From Yarrowia lipolytica (taxonomy: Eukaryota; Ascomycota; Dipodascomycetes; Dipodascales), in assembly GCF_001761485.1 (NCBI RefSeq), contig NC_090775.1, positions 1,178,001 to 1,242,000 of the forward strand: a DNA stretch of 64,000 nt. The letters run 5' to 3'. Made by a program: the position numbers and the translations under genes. This document shows, in pieces, positions 38,191 through 50,114 of the stretch; position 1 is the stretch's first letter; the number at the start of each line of letters is the position of its first letter. The notes beneath the pieces are model-generated. The model had not been told where the DNA came from, ran no database searches, and saw only the letters and a program-made list of their open reading frames with translations.

Positions 38191-38613
38191 AAAATTAGTA
38201 TTTATTTTTCAATTTTATTTTTAAATTATCGGACCATCACCACTAAAAAAGTTACACGGAGATAAGCGGGCAGATGAGAACGGCGCCATAGAGAAAGTAA
38301 GGGAAACTCACAGACGTATTCGATCAAGTCGACAGCTCATCGAAAGAGCAGACAAGTGCTGAATCAGCCGACTGGATCAGTTTCTTTTTCAGTCACTTCT
38401 GCTCACGGATAGCATTTCGCTAGAACTGTCAATTTCAATGTTATTACTATGGTATAAATACAGATAATGAGCGTGGTGATAGAGTTGTCGGAGCAGTGTG
38501 CCATTCCAGCTGTGAGAGCAAAGATGGCCTTTGCTCATAGCCCACACTATGCCCATACCATGATCCAGCGCCGTTTCAGTCTCGCTCTGCGTGGTCGATC
38601 GCTTGCTCGGTCG

Positions 38614-39669
38614 CTAACCAAGAACGGGAATGTCCTTCTCGGTAAACCCATGATACGCCATCATCTCCTGGTACACCTGCGTATACCACTCCAACACCTT
38701 TGTTTCCGCACAGGTGGTTCTGCACCAGTTTTTCTTGCCCGGCTTGGGCTTTCTGGTGGTGAAATGAATCAGCACAGCCTCGTCCCACAGCTGGTCCCAG
38801 GACTCTCGGTGGTAGTGATACATGACCAGGTTGAAGTTGTACTTGTAGGGCAAGCCAAAATAGCGGAACTGGTAGTAGTTGTTGAGCAGCGCCTGGTCGG
38901 CGTCGTTGGGCGCATGCATCTTGGGGTCGGAGACGGCCTTGACCAGAGCCCGGAACTCCTCCATGTTGGGCTTGAACGAAATGACGCCCGAGTTGAACTT
39001 GTTGTCTGTCAGCTTGTCCCACCACACATCCGGGGCGGCCGCCAGAGTGTCTCCAGGCATCAGAAGAAGCTCCTTTAGAGCTCCCTTACACAGCACGTCG
39101 GCGTCGATGAAAATCACCTTTTCGTACTGCGTCCAAGACCACAGGTGCAGCTTGTTGAGATTGTGTTTGTGCCACGGTCGGATCTTGTTGATGTCGACTC
39201 CGTCGAAATCAATGCCCTCCGCCTCCTTGACCCGCCACCCCACCTTTTCCAGGTTGGTGATGTTTTGCGCCGTCACTCCATCGTCGCCATTCACCTGCGC
39301 GCGAACTAGCAATACCAAGTCTGCATCCAGCGCCCGCAGATCGTTGTACTTTTGAATCGAGTACCCCAGGTTCATGGCCAGACCGGTGAACGACGCCGTT
39401 TGAACAGACGACGTGATGGCAAAACGCCGGTTTTTCTTCGCCCCCGCAATCGACCGAAGTTGCTGCAACACCGAGTCCGAATCATGGACCTTGAATGCAA
39501 ACTTGGCCTTGAGCCGGTTCGGAATATAGGCGTTGATGGACGACTTGACCACGTTGACGGTCGACGCCGACTGCGGAACGGGGTTCGAGGGATGCGAGCC
39601 GACGGAAATGAAGACGAGAAACAGCGTCACAGCCCCAACGGCCATCGCCAGCCGAATCAAAGGTCGCAT
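38614..39669 (-). CDS. Family 8 glycosyltransferase, type II membrane protein
   Basis: From the ATG at 39669 the protein has 351 residues. Residues 7-24 form a single N-terminal transmembrane anchor (LAMAVGAVTLFLVFISVG) with a basic cytosolic tip, the layout of Golgi type II glycosyltransferases. The catalytic core is GT8/glycogenin-like: HKHNLNKLHLWSWTQYEKV followed by the metal-binding FIDADVL (DAD at 189-191), then FNSGVISFKPN, DQALLNNYY and a C-terminal HFTTRKPKPG block. It probably transfers a hexose from a nucleotide sugar onto a secretory glycan; donor and acceptor cannot be told. It is not glycogenin itself, because it is membrane-anchored. The frame is open 20 codons further upstream, but the chosen ATG starts the membrane segment cleanly. 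Confidence 0.8.
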   Translation of the reverse strand: MRPLIRLAMAVGAVTLFLVFISVGSHPSNPVPQSASTVNVVKSSINAYIPNRLKAKFAFKVHDSDSVLQQLRSIAGAKKNRRFAITSSVQTASFTGLAMNLGYSIQKYNDLRALDADLVLLVRAQVNGDDGVTAQNITNLEKVGWRVKEAEGIDFDGVDINKIRPWHKHNLNKLHLWSWTQYEKVIFIDADVLCKGALKELLLMPGDTLAAAPDVWWDKLTDNKFNSGVISFKPNMEEFRALVKAVSDPKMHAPNDADQALLNNYYQFRYFGLPYKYNFNLVMYHYHRESWDQLWDEAVLIHFTTRKPKPGKKNWCRTTCAETKVLEWYTQVYQEMMAYHGFTEKDIPVLG

Positions 39670-40638
39670 AGTGAGTTGTCGGAAGAACGATACGTGTCTA
39701 TGTCGTGGGGCAAAAAGAGGTGGGTCCAAAATATGTTATGCTTTGTTGTAATAAGGTTACAAACCTAAACCCTAACGCGCCAGCGGGTAGGGGGTATTTT
39801 TGGCCCAGGACATTGGTCGGGTGGTGACAACACCGCCGAGGTCGTGCCCCACGACATTGGTCGTGTGGTTCCCTTGACACTGGCCTTGACCACCACACTA
39901 CCCACCCCATGCCCACAACCTGACAGATGTAACTCCTGTCAACCTACATATCTATCCCAATCGGTGCTACTGCATACGGCTGAAGGAATGCCCCCATTTT
40001 ATCTGCCCCTAATGTCAGCTGAGCCGCGGTGACGTAAACCGCGGAATCCGGGCGTCACGTGACCCACCGCAGACGTTTGTCGCGACCGACCAACAATTGG
40101 GCCCAAATATCTGGTTATTGTCGCTGGCTCAATGCACAGATCTACAATGATACAGGCACAAGGTCTGAGCTAGATTGATTACTCAGCAACGATGGCGGAG
40201 TGGGGTTACGTAATATGTAAACACGCCGCTTCTGCTTATATACTTTAGTTTTCACCGCGTTACATAAACATTACATAAGCATCAGAAAAGTGGCGGTGGC
40301 CAAAAAAAAAAAAAACTATCATATAATACAACTGTGAGACATTTATTATAGTCGGACTTGGGAAGTCCGAGAAATCAAGGGGCAATGGTGTCACGTGACT
40401 ACACTCTCCCTGCAGATTGGTGGTATTTAGCAGCCCCAAACCTTATTAAGATACTTACATCAGTTAGGGCTAAGCCCTATGCACGTGATGTTGGCCCGAT
40501 CTAACTCTCCCAACAGTCACACACGTGATTCGTCTGCACGTCCGGTCCCAATTGGGCAACTGGCGTTGGGAGCGGTTCTGCTATCTGAAATTTGCTTCCG
40601 TTTTCCATCTCGACAGTTAGCAGGAATCATCGACAACA
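39670..40638. promoter_or_regulatory. Divergent promoter region of the GT8 and ubiquitin-eL40 genes
   Basis: About 0.97 kb. It includes several CACGTG-type sites (near 40056, 40393 and 40484), a poly-A run near 40303, and the 5'UTR of the ubiquitin-eL40 gene at its right end. No gene is supported here. Confidence 0.4.
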
Positions 40639-41406
<768 letters not shown>

Positions 41407-43716
41407 ACTATTCGCATGTATGGTATATGTATAAAAATTCTGTTAGAGAGCGAGTCGTAGTGAGAGACCACGGAGCCGTAACGGCGGTTGTGAATCTGCT
41501 AATTATTTGTGTGCGAATATCAAGCATGAGAGTCTTGGGCGAATGTCAGCCTTGTGAGCGTCTCGAGCGAATGTCCTTCTGAGCATGATGGAACAATCCA
41601 GCGAATATCCATGTCTGTGCGCCAGTGGACGGACTGTGTGGAGATGTCGTAGATGATTACCGCAACGTCGTAACACAATCTCTGAGTGGGCATGGAGTCA
41701 TAGCGAGATGAAGTAAGGAAGTCGTTAATGGGAGTATCAACTGTAGCGCTGAAACCACTGCGACTCTACCATGATAGGATCTGTGGCATTTCTGTGATGT
41801 GAGTATAGCTGGAACCTGTGGCTGTTCTTGTAGTCACAGTCACAGTCACAGTCACAGTCACAGTCACAGTCACAGTCGCAGTCACAGTCGCAGTCGCAGT
41901 CACAGTCGCAAGTCACAGTCGCAAGTCAACAGTCGCAGTCACAGTCGCAGTCCACAGTCGCAGTCACAGTCGCAGTCACAGTCGGAGATCCAGTTCATAC
42001 CATCTGCCGGTACTTGACTGAATGTGTCGCACTGTTGAGTTCTACCGAATTAGTGTCAAGTTCAGAGACTCATTGGAATATAGCGACAGCCACATCAATT
42101 TATTTTATTTTATTTTAATCAGGCGCCTGGTCGCGAATTATTACTAGTTGAATTGTTTTAAATCATTTTCTGTCGGATTAAATCAGCTATTTTGTGTATA
42201 TTTATATTATATTATTACTGATAAAATCAATCCACAAATCAAACAAATCCAAAAACGCTGAACGGAGACTCGGGATAAAATGATAAAAATATTGGGCGAT
42301 ATGTGAGAGACTTCAAATGGTTGGCTGTTATTCCCTTGGATGAACCATTTTGACATTCTTTTTTTCATTCTTTTTTATTCTGTTCATTCTTTTTTGCCAC
42401 ATTTACAGATCATTTCTTTGCACACTTCTTTTTCAAGCCTTGGAAGAATGAATAAAAAACAAAAATGAATTAAAAATGAATAAATAAAAGATGAATGACG
42501 GGTGACCTGGTCACGTGACGAAACACCAGTTCTGGTACTTGATATCCAATAATTAATAATAAAAAAACAAACAAAACATTTCTGGGGAATAAGCCGATTT
42601 TTTTGCCCAAACTGGAACACCTGTAATATGACCTTCGATTCAACTGTATATATACTGAAGTTTCACAAGCAAAAAACAACGAGTTTTCGAAATATCGGGT
42701 TGACAAACGCAGCAGAAGTTGTTACAAGTAAATAACTCGCAATCCAACTTTCACCCTCCGCGAGTATATATATTCCAGTGAAGTTGTACTTGTACCAAGA
42801 GAGAGATATGTAATCCTTTCATCTTGTAGACAGAATCAAAACTCCAAGAAGATACAAGTACTCGTGGTCTCATTATATTTATTCCGTTTCCAAAGACTTC
42901 AATTGTTGCTACTTGTAGTAACAATACCAACTCATATAAACCCTTCAATAGATCCCTCTGAAGTTGAACATATCTGAAACTCGAACTCGAACGAGTAATC
43001 GAACTTGAACGAGTAGTAGAAGATGTTCAAAAGACGACCGAAAAGGGCGTTACATGTGGATGGAGCCCAAGTACAAGTACTTGCACTTGCACTCGCACTC
43101 GCACTCTCAATTACCGCAGAACACCTAAGAGCTGGAGACAGGTCGTAGGCTTGACCAGAGAACGTCTCAGAGGGCCGGTTCGAAGTTCATAGAATGTGGC
43201 TAACGACTCGGATCAATATAAGCATCTTGTCTGCACAGATTACCAAATAGAATCCCAGCAGAGCGAGAGCGCGAGGTTAGATATCGTGGGCGTCGGGGTG
43301 TTTTTTTTTCTCTTTTTTTTTCTTTCTTTTTTTTCTTTCTTCTTCTTGTTTCTCATACTTGTACGAGAAGATAATCTCTGATATACTGGAGCCCTGAAAT
43401 TTACTTCAGGCGATGGAAAAGAGAATTATATACCACCTGATGTAATCAATAATTTTATTGCGTATTTTTCTGACTAGAAATCGCACTTTTCAAAACTTGA
43501 AAATAAATAAAATATAAATTAATTTTAAACAACTCTGATAAAACAATCAAAAATAGAAATAAATAAAGTAATTTTGTCAAAAAACACACAAACATCAAAT
43601 GCTCATATCTTCATGTTCCTGTCCACAGCTACGCCTCTCGCTCATCGTCTATAAATAATGCATTATAAATTAAATATCCTATGGGACATACTTTTTCCTC
43701 CTCCATCTTCTCCCTA
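41407..43716. other. Long repeat-containing spacer between ubiquitin-eL40 and SLN1
   Basis: About 2.3 kb with no supported gene. It has a CACAGT/CGCAGT hexamer array (41834-41983), several TACTTGTA/TACAAGTA motifs at 42786-43080, a TCGCACTCGCACTCGCACT run near 43090 and a pure pyrimidine tract at 43301-43345. The 3' end of the ubiquitin-eL40 gene and of SLN1 face each other here. Confidence 0.45.
41834..41983. repeat. CACAGT/CGCAGT hexamer array
   Basis: About 25 hexamers. The left part is pure CACAGT; the right part mixes CACAGT and CGCAGT with single-base insertions every few units. It is open in a frame encoding Ser-His/Ser-Arg, but there is no gene context. Confidence 0.9.
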
Positions 43717-46700
43717 TTAAATATCCCTATTGGGCGTCCGAGCAGGCTCCACAAACGCCTTGGTCGGACAAAACTTGACCAACGTCTCATGTAGAGCCGA
43801 CCGCCGGATGGGCTTGGACAAGAAACCCGACATGCCAGCCTCCTTGCACGACTTGGCGTTCTCGTCGTCGTTAAACGCCGTCAGAGCCACAATCGGATGC
43901 GTGTATCCTAGCTCGTTTCGAATGAACCGTGTAGCAGCAATACCGTCCATCTTGGGCATCTGAACGTCCATGAACACCAGGTCGAACGGCTTGGCCTGCT
44001 CCATCGCCTCGCGCACCTTGGCCACGGCCTGCTCTCCGTCGTTGGCAAGAACAATGTGTGGAATGTCTTCCAGCTTGAGCATTCGCCGAATGACCTGCTG
44101 GTTGACGATATTGTCCTCCGCCACGAGAATCCGCGCCCGCTCCTCGACAGGAAGAGCAAAGTAGGATGACTCGGACTTTGGAGGGAGTTTCTGAGGGGTC
44201 GACAGAGGAGGAACGGTTGTGGCGGCAGGGGGAGGGCCCCCCCCCAGCCACAGACGGCACCTCCTGGGCAGCCTCGTACGAAACCGTCCGCGACACTCCC
44301 ACTTCTCCTCCCTCCTCGTCATCGTCGTCGTCGTCGTCATCGTCGGACGAGAAACTCACCAACTCCGCTCGTCGCATGGCGGTACCGCCGTACGTGAACG
44401 CAGAAGGCGAGTAGCGCGGCTTGTCTGAATGGATCACACCCAGAGGACTCTGACCGGACGAGCCGGAGCCCGAACCGCCACCAGAACCTCCTCCGCCGCT
44501 AGAAGACGAGTATGCGTCCTCCTTGCCAATCACGCCCGTCTGCTTGAGCGGAATTTGCACCGTAAAGGTCGAGCCTTCGCCCACCTTGGACTTGAGCGTC
44601 ATGTGACCGCCCATCATTGCCGTCAGCTGCTTGCAGATGGATAGTCCGAGGCCCGTACCGCCATGAGTTCGACTCAGAGCCTGCTCGCCCTGCACAAAGA
44701 GCTCAAACACTCGTTCCTGGAGATGCTCGGCAATTCCAGGACCGTTGTCTTCGACCTCAAACTCCATCACCAGCGTGTGCGGCTGCTCGAACCGCACGGA
44801 CTGGCCCTTGGGGGCAGCCCTAAGACCGCCCGAAGAGCCCGATTGAGAGCACCCGGGGCGGTCCTCTGAGGGCGTGGTGCTGCTCTGGGGAGTATAAACC
44901 ACCAAGGGCGTGGCCACGGAGTTGGCCGAGGTGGGGAACACGGTGTGCACCTCGTCGACGGTGGCGAGAGGAGTATGTGGCTCGCTCTTGCTGGTGGAGT
45001 CGTTGTTAGACATACGGAAGTAGCTAATCGGCGACTCGGTGAACATCTCTCCGGAATTGAGATCCAGCACCATCTTGTCCTGAGGTGGTAGTTCCTCCTT
45101 GACAACGAGACGTTCGTTGCCAGTGTTGGCAGTTGCCCCGGGGTCAAACTCGCCGTAGCTCTTGATTCGGAGCTCCACCTGACCTCCAACAGGCGTGAAT
45201 TTTAGCGAGTTGGAAATCAGGTTGATCATGACCTGCAGCATACGGTTGGAATCGCCCAGGAAGACGTAGTTGGAGACCTCGGGAGGCTCCACGGTCACGG
45301 TAAGTCGCACACCGTGGTCACGTGCCTGTTTGACGAAAATGGCAGAAATCTGCGACAGAATCTCATGGAACACAAACTCCCGCTCATCCAGAACCATTCT
45401 GCCGACTTGCGACTTGGAAAACGTGAGCAGATCGGTCAAGAGATGAAGCAGCAACTCTCCCGACTTGAAAATCACCTTCAAGCTCTTGCCAATCTTCTTG
45501 GCATCCTTTTCAGACAATGAAACGGATGTCATACCCAGGATACCGTTGAGGGGGGTTCGCAGTTCATGCGTAATGTTGGCAATGAACAGCGTCTTCGCCT
45601 CGTTGGCACTCTCGGCCTGCACACGGGCAGCCTCGAGCTCGAGGGTACGCTGAGCCACCCGCTGCTCCATAATCGAATACTGCTTGTGCAGCTCCTCGGT
45701 CATGGTGTTGAAGGTCTGCGTCAGCTCGGTGAGCTCGTCCTCAATGACTACAGGGTGGATCTCAATGTACCCCTCGTGGCCATCGAGATCGAGGGCCTCG
45801 GCTGTGAATCGAGTCATTCCGAGTGTCCGCAGAATCTTCATACCGATAGAACGGGTGTGTTTCCACCACGTCTTGCGCCTCGGAACACTCTGATTGGCCG
45901 GGTTCTCCAAATCAAAGAGCCCAGAGCCAACATCAGTGGACGACGTCACTGGCGAGTTGTCGGGCGGATTGGGAGATGCGCCGTCGTCCTTCTCAATCGT
46001 CCTGTACTTGTATGCGGTGTGTTCGGTGGCCTTTTGGAGCCGAATGATGGGGCGAACGACATATGCAGCGATGGGAAAGGTGATAATGACCGTGAGAAAC
46101 GCCAGTCCAATGGCAGCACCAATCACAATGTTCTTCAACCGGTTGATAGACGCATACACGTCCTTTTGGGGCTCTTCAACAATGACAGCCCAGGAGGCAA
46201 ACAACAAGTCAACGGGAGCATATCCGGCCGAAATCTTTTCGCCAATCATGTTTTTGGTCATCAGATTGTTGGGAAGTGTTGTCGAAAAGGCTTTCTGAGC
46301 CGGGGGGTACAGCTCATCAGAATAAGCCTTTTGGTCAGTTTGACCAGTGGTGAGATAGGGCGCCACAATGTAGCGAAAGTAGTTTGTCTGGGGATTAGAC
46401 TTGTTTGTGTTGCCTGCAATGATTCCGTCTGCGGAGTCCAACGGCGAAGGGGTCAGTGGATGGCGTGCTCCTCCGTCTTCCAGCTCCTCCTCTCCTCCAT
46501 CCTGGCTGGCTTTTTCCTGCTCTGAGGCCACCACCGTGAGTTGTCTCTTATCTAGCTGTCTCTTCTTCTTGGCTCTGTCCATGTCCTCTCTCTTTGGCGG
46601 CTGAGTCACGAGGACCATGCCTGTTCGGTTAATGTCCTGGGGCGTGACAGCCTCCACCAGAACCACCGTTCCCTCCTTTTCCACTGGTGATGCGGAGTCG

Positions 46701-47407
46701 CTTTTGGACACGTCCATGACCGTGTTAGCCGAGCACGATACCGTCAGGTAGCCCGCTAGTGACCGCTGGTCGACCAGCACGGACATGTTGACGTAGATGG
46801 GCACGGTGAAGGACATGACGGGGTTCATGTTACTGGGGTAGCGGGAAAAGTGCCGTGGGCCGCCTATGAGCGCCCCGTGTTCGACCAGCGACTGCGGCAC
46901 TTGTGTGGCTCCTCTCAGCGGAAAGATGTCGGCAAACTCCGACAGGTTGGGCGCTGCTCCGGAGTAGAAGCTGTCTCCAGACACGAGTCTGGCTCCTGGC
47001 AGGTCGTATTGCACCTGGCCGCCCATGTCGAGCACCGTGCTCAGGCTGCGGTCGTAGATTTCTAGCTGGAAGAAGGTGGACGATGAGTCCAGTGACGACT
47101 GCATCAGCGTTCGAGTTGCAGCCCAGTTTGCGTCCGTGTTGTTTCCGGCCTTGGCCCGTGCCATAGCCACCTGCAGCTCGTCGCGGTTGGCCAGAGCTTG
47201 CACCTGGTAATAGATGGCCATGACGGACTGCACGAGCTGCGCGGCCTTGAGCATGCTTACGATTTTGATTCGTTCTTGCCGCAACTCCAGCACGCTGTTG
47301 GTGTACTTGACGCCGGTGACGATGGCGAGAATCAACAGAGACAGCGTGATGACGACGATGACCAGCACGATCATCTGCGTGCGGATCCCGATTTTTATTT
47401 GTCGCAT
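43717..47407 (-). CDS. SLN1: Sln1-type hybrid sensor histidine kinase, frame interrupted in a homopolymer
   Basis: Two overlapping minus-strand frames (47407 down to 43871, and 44340 down to 43717) together make one hybrid kinase of about 1229 residues, close to the 1220 of S. cerevisiae Sln1. Transmembrane helices lie at about 12-33 and 425-451, flanking an extracellular sensor. A HAMP/linker and coiled coil follow. The H-box ITHELRTPLNG carries phospho-His 614; the N box is NLISNSLKF (729-737), with DNGPGI (887-892) and GGTGLGLSI (916-924). The receiver domain, with FMDVQMPKMDG around its phospho-Asp, is in the second frame. The switch lies at a run of nine C at 44237-44245 in a low-complexity linker; no donor site suggests an intron. 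Sln1 represses HOG signalling through Ypd1 and Ssk1. Confidence 0.9.
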
Positions 47408-50114
47408 CGGTCAACGGTCAACGGGGATGTGGTCGTGGTCGTGGTTGAGTGTAGTTAGTGGTGTGTTGAGTCACGTTGGCTCCCCAAAAATTAGTCTAAT
47501 ATATTGGCGATGTTCGAAAATGTATATTTAGGTTGCAAAGGAGGGGAGTCAGTACAAGAGTACGATAGCTTGTGGTGGTGTAATAAAAGTAAATAGAGAG
47601 AAAAAAAAGGAGGGAAAATACGCGGAGAATATGTGAAGAAAATGCGCTCAAAATACCATGGCCTACCTGCAAATAAATCACCATTTATCCCCCGTAGCTC
47701 GACCATTACAAACCACCCCATTCTAACTTTACACATAAGATTCCGTGCATACAGCACCCCCGCCAGAAAAACGAATTATTTGCAGCGTTTGTGGTGGTCG
47801 TAACACACTCGGAATACTTTCTAAAGATAGCCAATGTCCTTCAAAAAAATTCAAAATTTCCACAAAATTCTCCGAAATTTACCCATTTTTCTACGCTTTC
47901 CTCACCCCCTTGGCCGCATGAACGCCATCTACAATTAGCGCCAAACTCCAAACCATACAGCACACACGTCATCGTTACAAAAGCACTTGTATGGTACATG
48001 CACATTTTTTACAAAAGTAATTAACACGTAATTGTGTATATTTCTGCGGTTTTATCGGGTTTATCAAATATTCCAAATCGCTGGAATTATGGTGCATTTT
48101 TTCCCGAAAATATTTATCCGATTTTAAAAATTGTCTAAAAACCCCCCCCCAAGACGACGATCCATCTTCGCTTGCCTAAACTCTGAACCTTGTCTACAAT
48201 ATTGAAAGTCCAGCACCGTTTTTTTACTGATGCAGGATGCGTCTGTCAAGCGGTAGCAAGAATTACTAAGCAAGTGCGCGAGTATCGGTCCATCACACGA
48301 GTCACGTGACATGCTCCGGCTCTTCTTCACGGTGTATTATTTTTTTGTGCTTTTTTGTGCTTATTAATAATACAGTCGGTGGTAGTACAGCCGTTCGGAG
48401 ACTATTGTAAAACTGTGTGGGTCGTATCGGGCAGTGTTTTGAGGGGTGGAGTTTATTAGATAAAAAGAATTAAATGATGTTTTAAAAAGAGAAACATGGA
48501 AAAAATGGAAAAAATGGAAAAAACTTGGATGTGGTGGAAAAATTGGATGTGGTGGAAAACTTGGATGTGGTGGAAAATCGGAATATTTGGAAAAATAAAC
48601 AGAAATACGTATCGTACGACTCGTACGATGCCAACACACGGGATATAAACGTCAGATCACATCTGTCAAATCTCACCAGCATAAAGTTAACGAAGACTAA
48701 GCGAGAAACGAAAACCAGCAATAATGGGGATTTCTAGAGACCTAGGGGGGGGAATGGATATTCACGTGACAGAGAAACACTGTCAAACAACTTTTTGGTA
48801 TTTTTCTGGTGTTTTTTTGGCAATTTTCGGCAATTTCTGATTTTTTTCCGGCAATTTCCGGCTTTATTTGACCGTTTTGAACCGCTCAGGATGGCGATAA
48901 TCTCAAACTTTTCTGAGACAAGTTTCAACCTAAATGGATTCTCAGGGTGACGGTCACGGGCGTGAAATGGGAAGGAATAGGTCTTCTGAAAAGGTGGAAA
49001 TTGGAAGAGATTCTGACGGACTTTGAGAACAAAACTTGTCGTACAAATTAGTCTCTACAATGGGTGGATTGTCCAATAAATGGAATCCTGAGCCACTACC
49101 GAACGTGAACGCCGTCTGAACCTTCATGAGAGAGAACCAACAATACGACGATCCTTCAAAAAGTTCTTGTACAAGGCCGCCAGAAAGATGATATCAACAT
49201 ATTATTACAAACTCGGCATACAGAGAGAAAATGGGCTCAGAAAACTACAAGTAGTGTCGAAAAAGGTGTCCAAGCGTCCTAAAATCGTGATTCCAAAGTG
49301 CCATCAGAGAAACGGGCAATCTCAACCAACTCGCCAAAGAAATACCCGATTAGAATGGGGACTTGGAAAATCGATTCAGTCTGGCACAATGATAACACAA
49401 ACCAGTCTCTTGAATGTCTTCTTTATCGAGAAAACGTCTCAAATCCCGTATAACATGTCTCCAATGCGCAGTTGCATCTCTCATCGCAGGGATGGCTGTA
49501 GATCATCCCCAGAGCCAGCAATAAATGAGATTCAAACCAGAAAAAAAGTCCCAGATAGAAAAAGAATCGAAACACAGATACATCTGGTATTTTTTACATC
49601 CATTAGGCCTCTCTAACCCCACATTTTAGCACCCTCAAACTACTTTGCTTAGTAACCTTCCAGTGCTCATCAACAAACATATGTATCTCCCTCTGTAGAC
49701 ATTTCATCGATTAGCCAAGTTGTTGGTTTTGTAGCTTTCTTCTGCTGATCCAGAACACATCTTCAAAACCGCAAAATGATTACGTCAGCCCCGACTATTC
49801 GCAATCCTGACTAACCCTGAAACTCTACCCTTACTGATACACAAGTACGAAGTACACCTGCTACAACGTGATTAGATCGTGACTTACTGCTACAGCTCAC
49901 TGAAACCAGCTCGCCGAATATATATTATGGTGGTACATGCCAACGGTGGGCCATGTGGTAGTGCTCACTAGACAGAACAGAGGTTTCTGAAGCAGCTACT
50001 AGAATACAAAAATGCTGGCTCCGTCGAGTTGTTAAAGTTCTTGCTCCGTTCTGTAGAAGTCCTTGACTCACCGTTTGGTGAAACTTGCTCCATCGTTGTG
50101 CCCAGTTCCACAAA
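47408..50114. other. A/T-rich spacer between SLN1 and the PNUTS-like gene
   Basis: About 2.7 kb, no supported gene. It holds an 18-base unit repeated three times at 48525-48578, a poly-C run near 48145, a patch of alternating GGCAATTTCCGGC-like units at 48818-48862, and TACAAGTAG near 49246. A 149-codon frame at 49167-49616 has no recognisable features. Confidence 0.45.
48525..48578. repeat. Three copies of an 18-base TTGGATGTGGTGGAAAA unit
   Basis: Copies at 48525-48542, 48543-48560 and 48561-48578 differ only at the last base. They are preceded by two or three copies of GGAAAAAAT. Confidence 0.85.

Larger units (their letters stand above)
36963..38613. other. Repeat-rich spacer between ERG6 and the glycosyltransferase gene
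   Basis: The 3' regions of two convergent genes, with strong A/T bias. It holds eight copies of GAATAAAAAT (37281-37360), a long TTTTTG to TTTTGA hexamer array (37926-38190) and an A-rich stretch at 37640-37680. No gene is supported. Confidence 0.5.

Noticed and set aside
43170-43185. GGTTCGAAGTTC, B-box-like on the plus strand
   Set aside because: No cloverleaf arms can be drawn around it.
49167-49616. 149-codon frame in the SLN1/PNUTS spacer
   Set aside because: No similarity to known proteins and a composition like the surrounding spacer; kept as non-coding.
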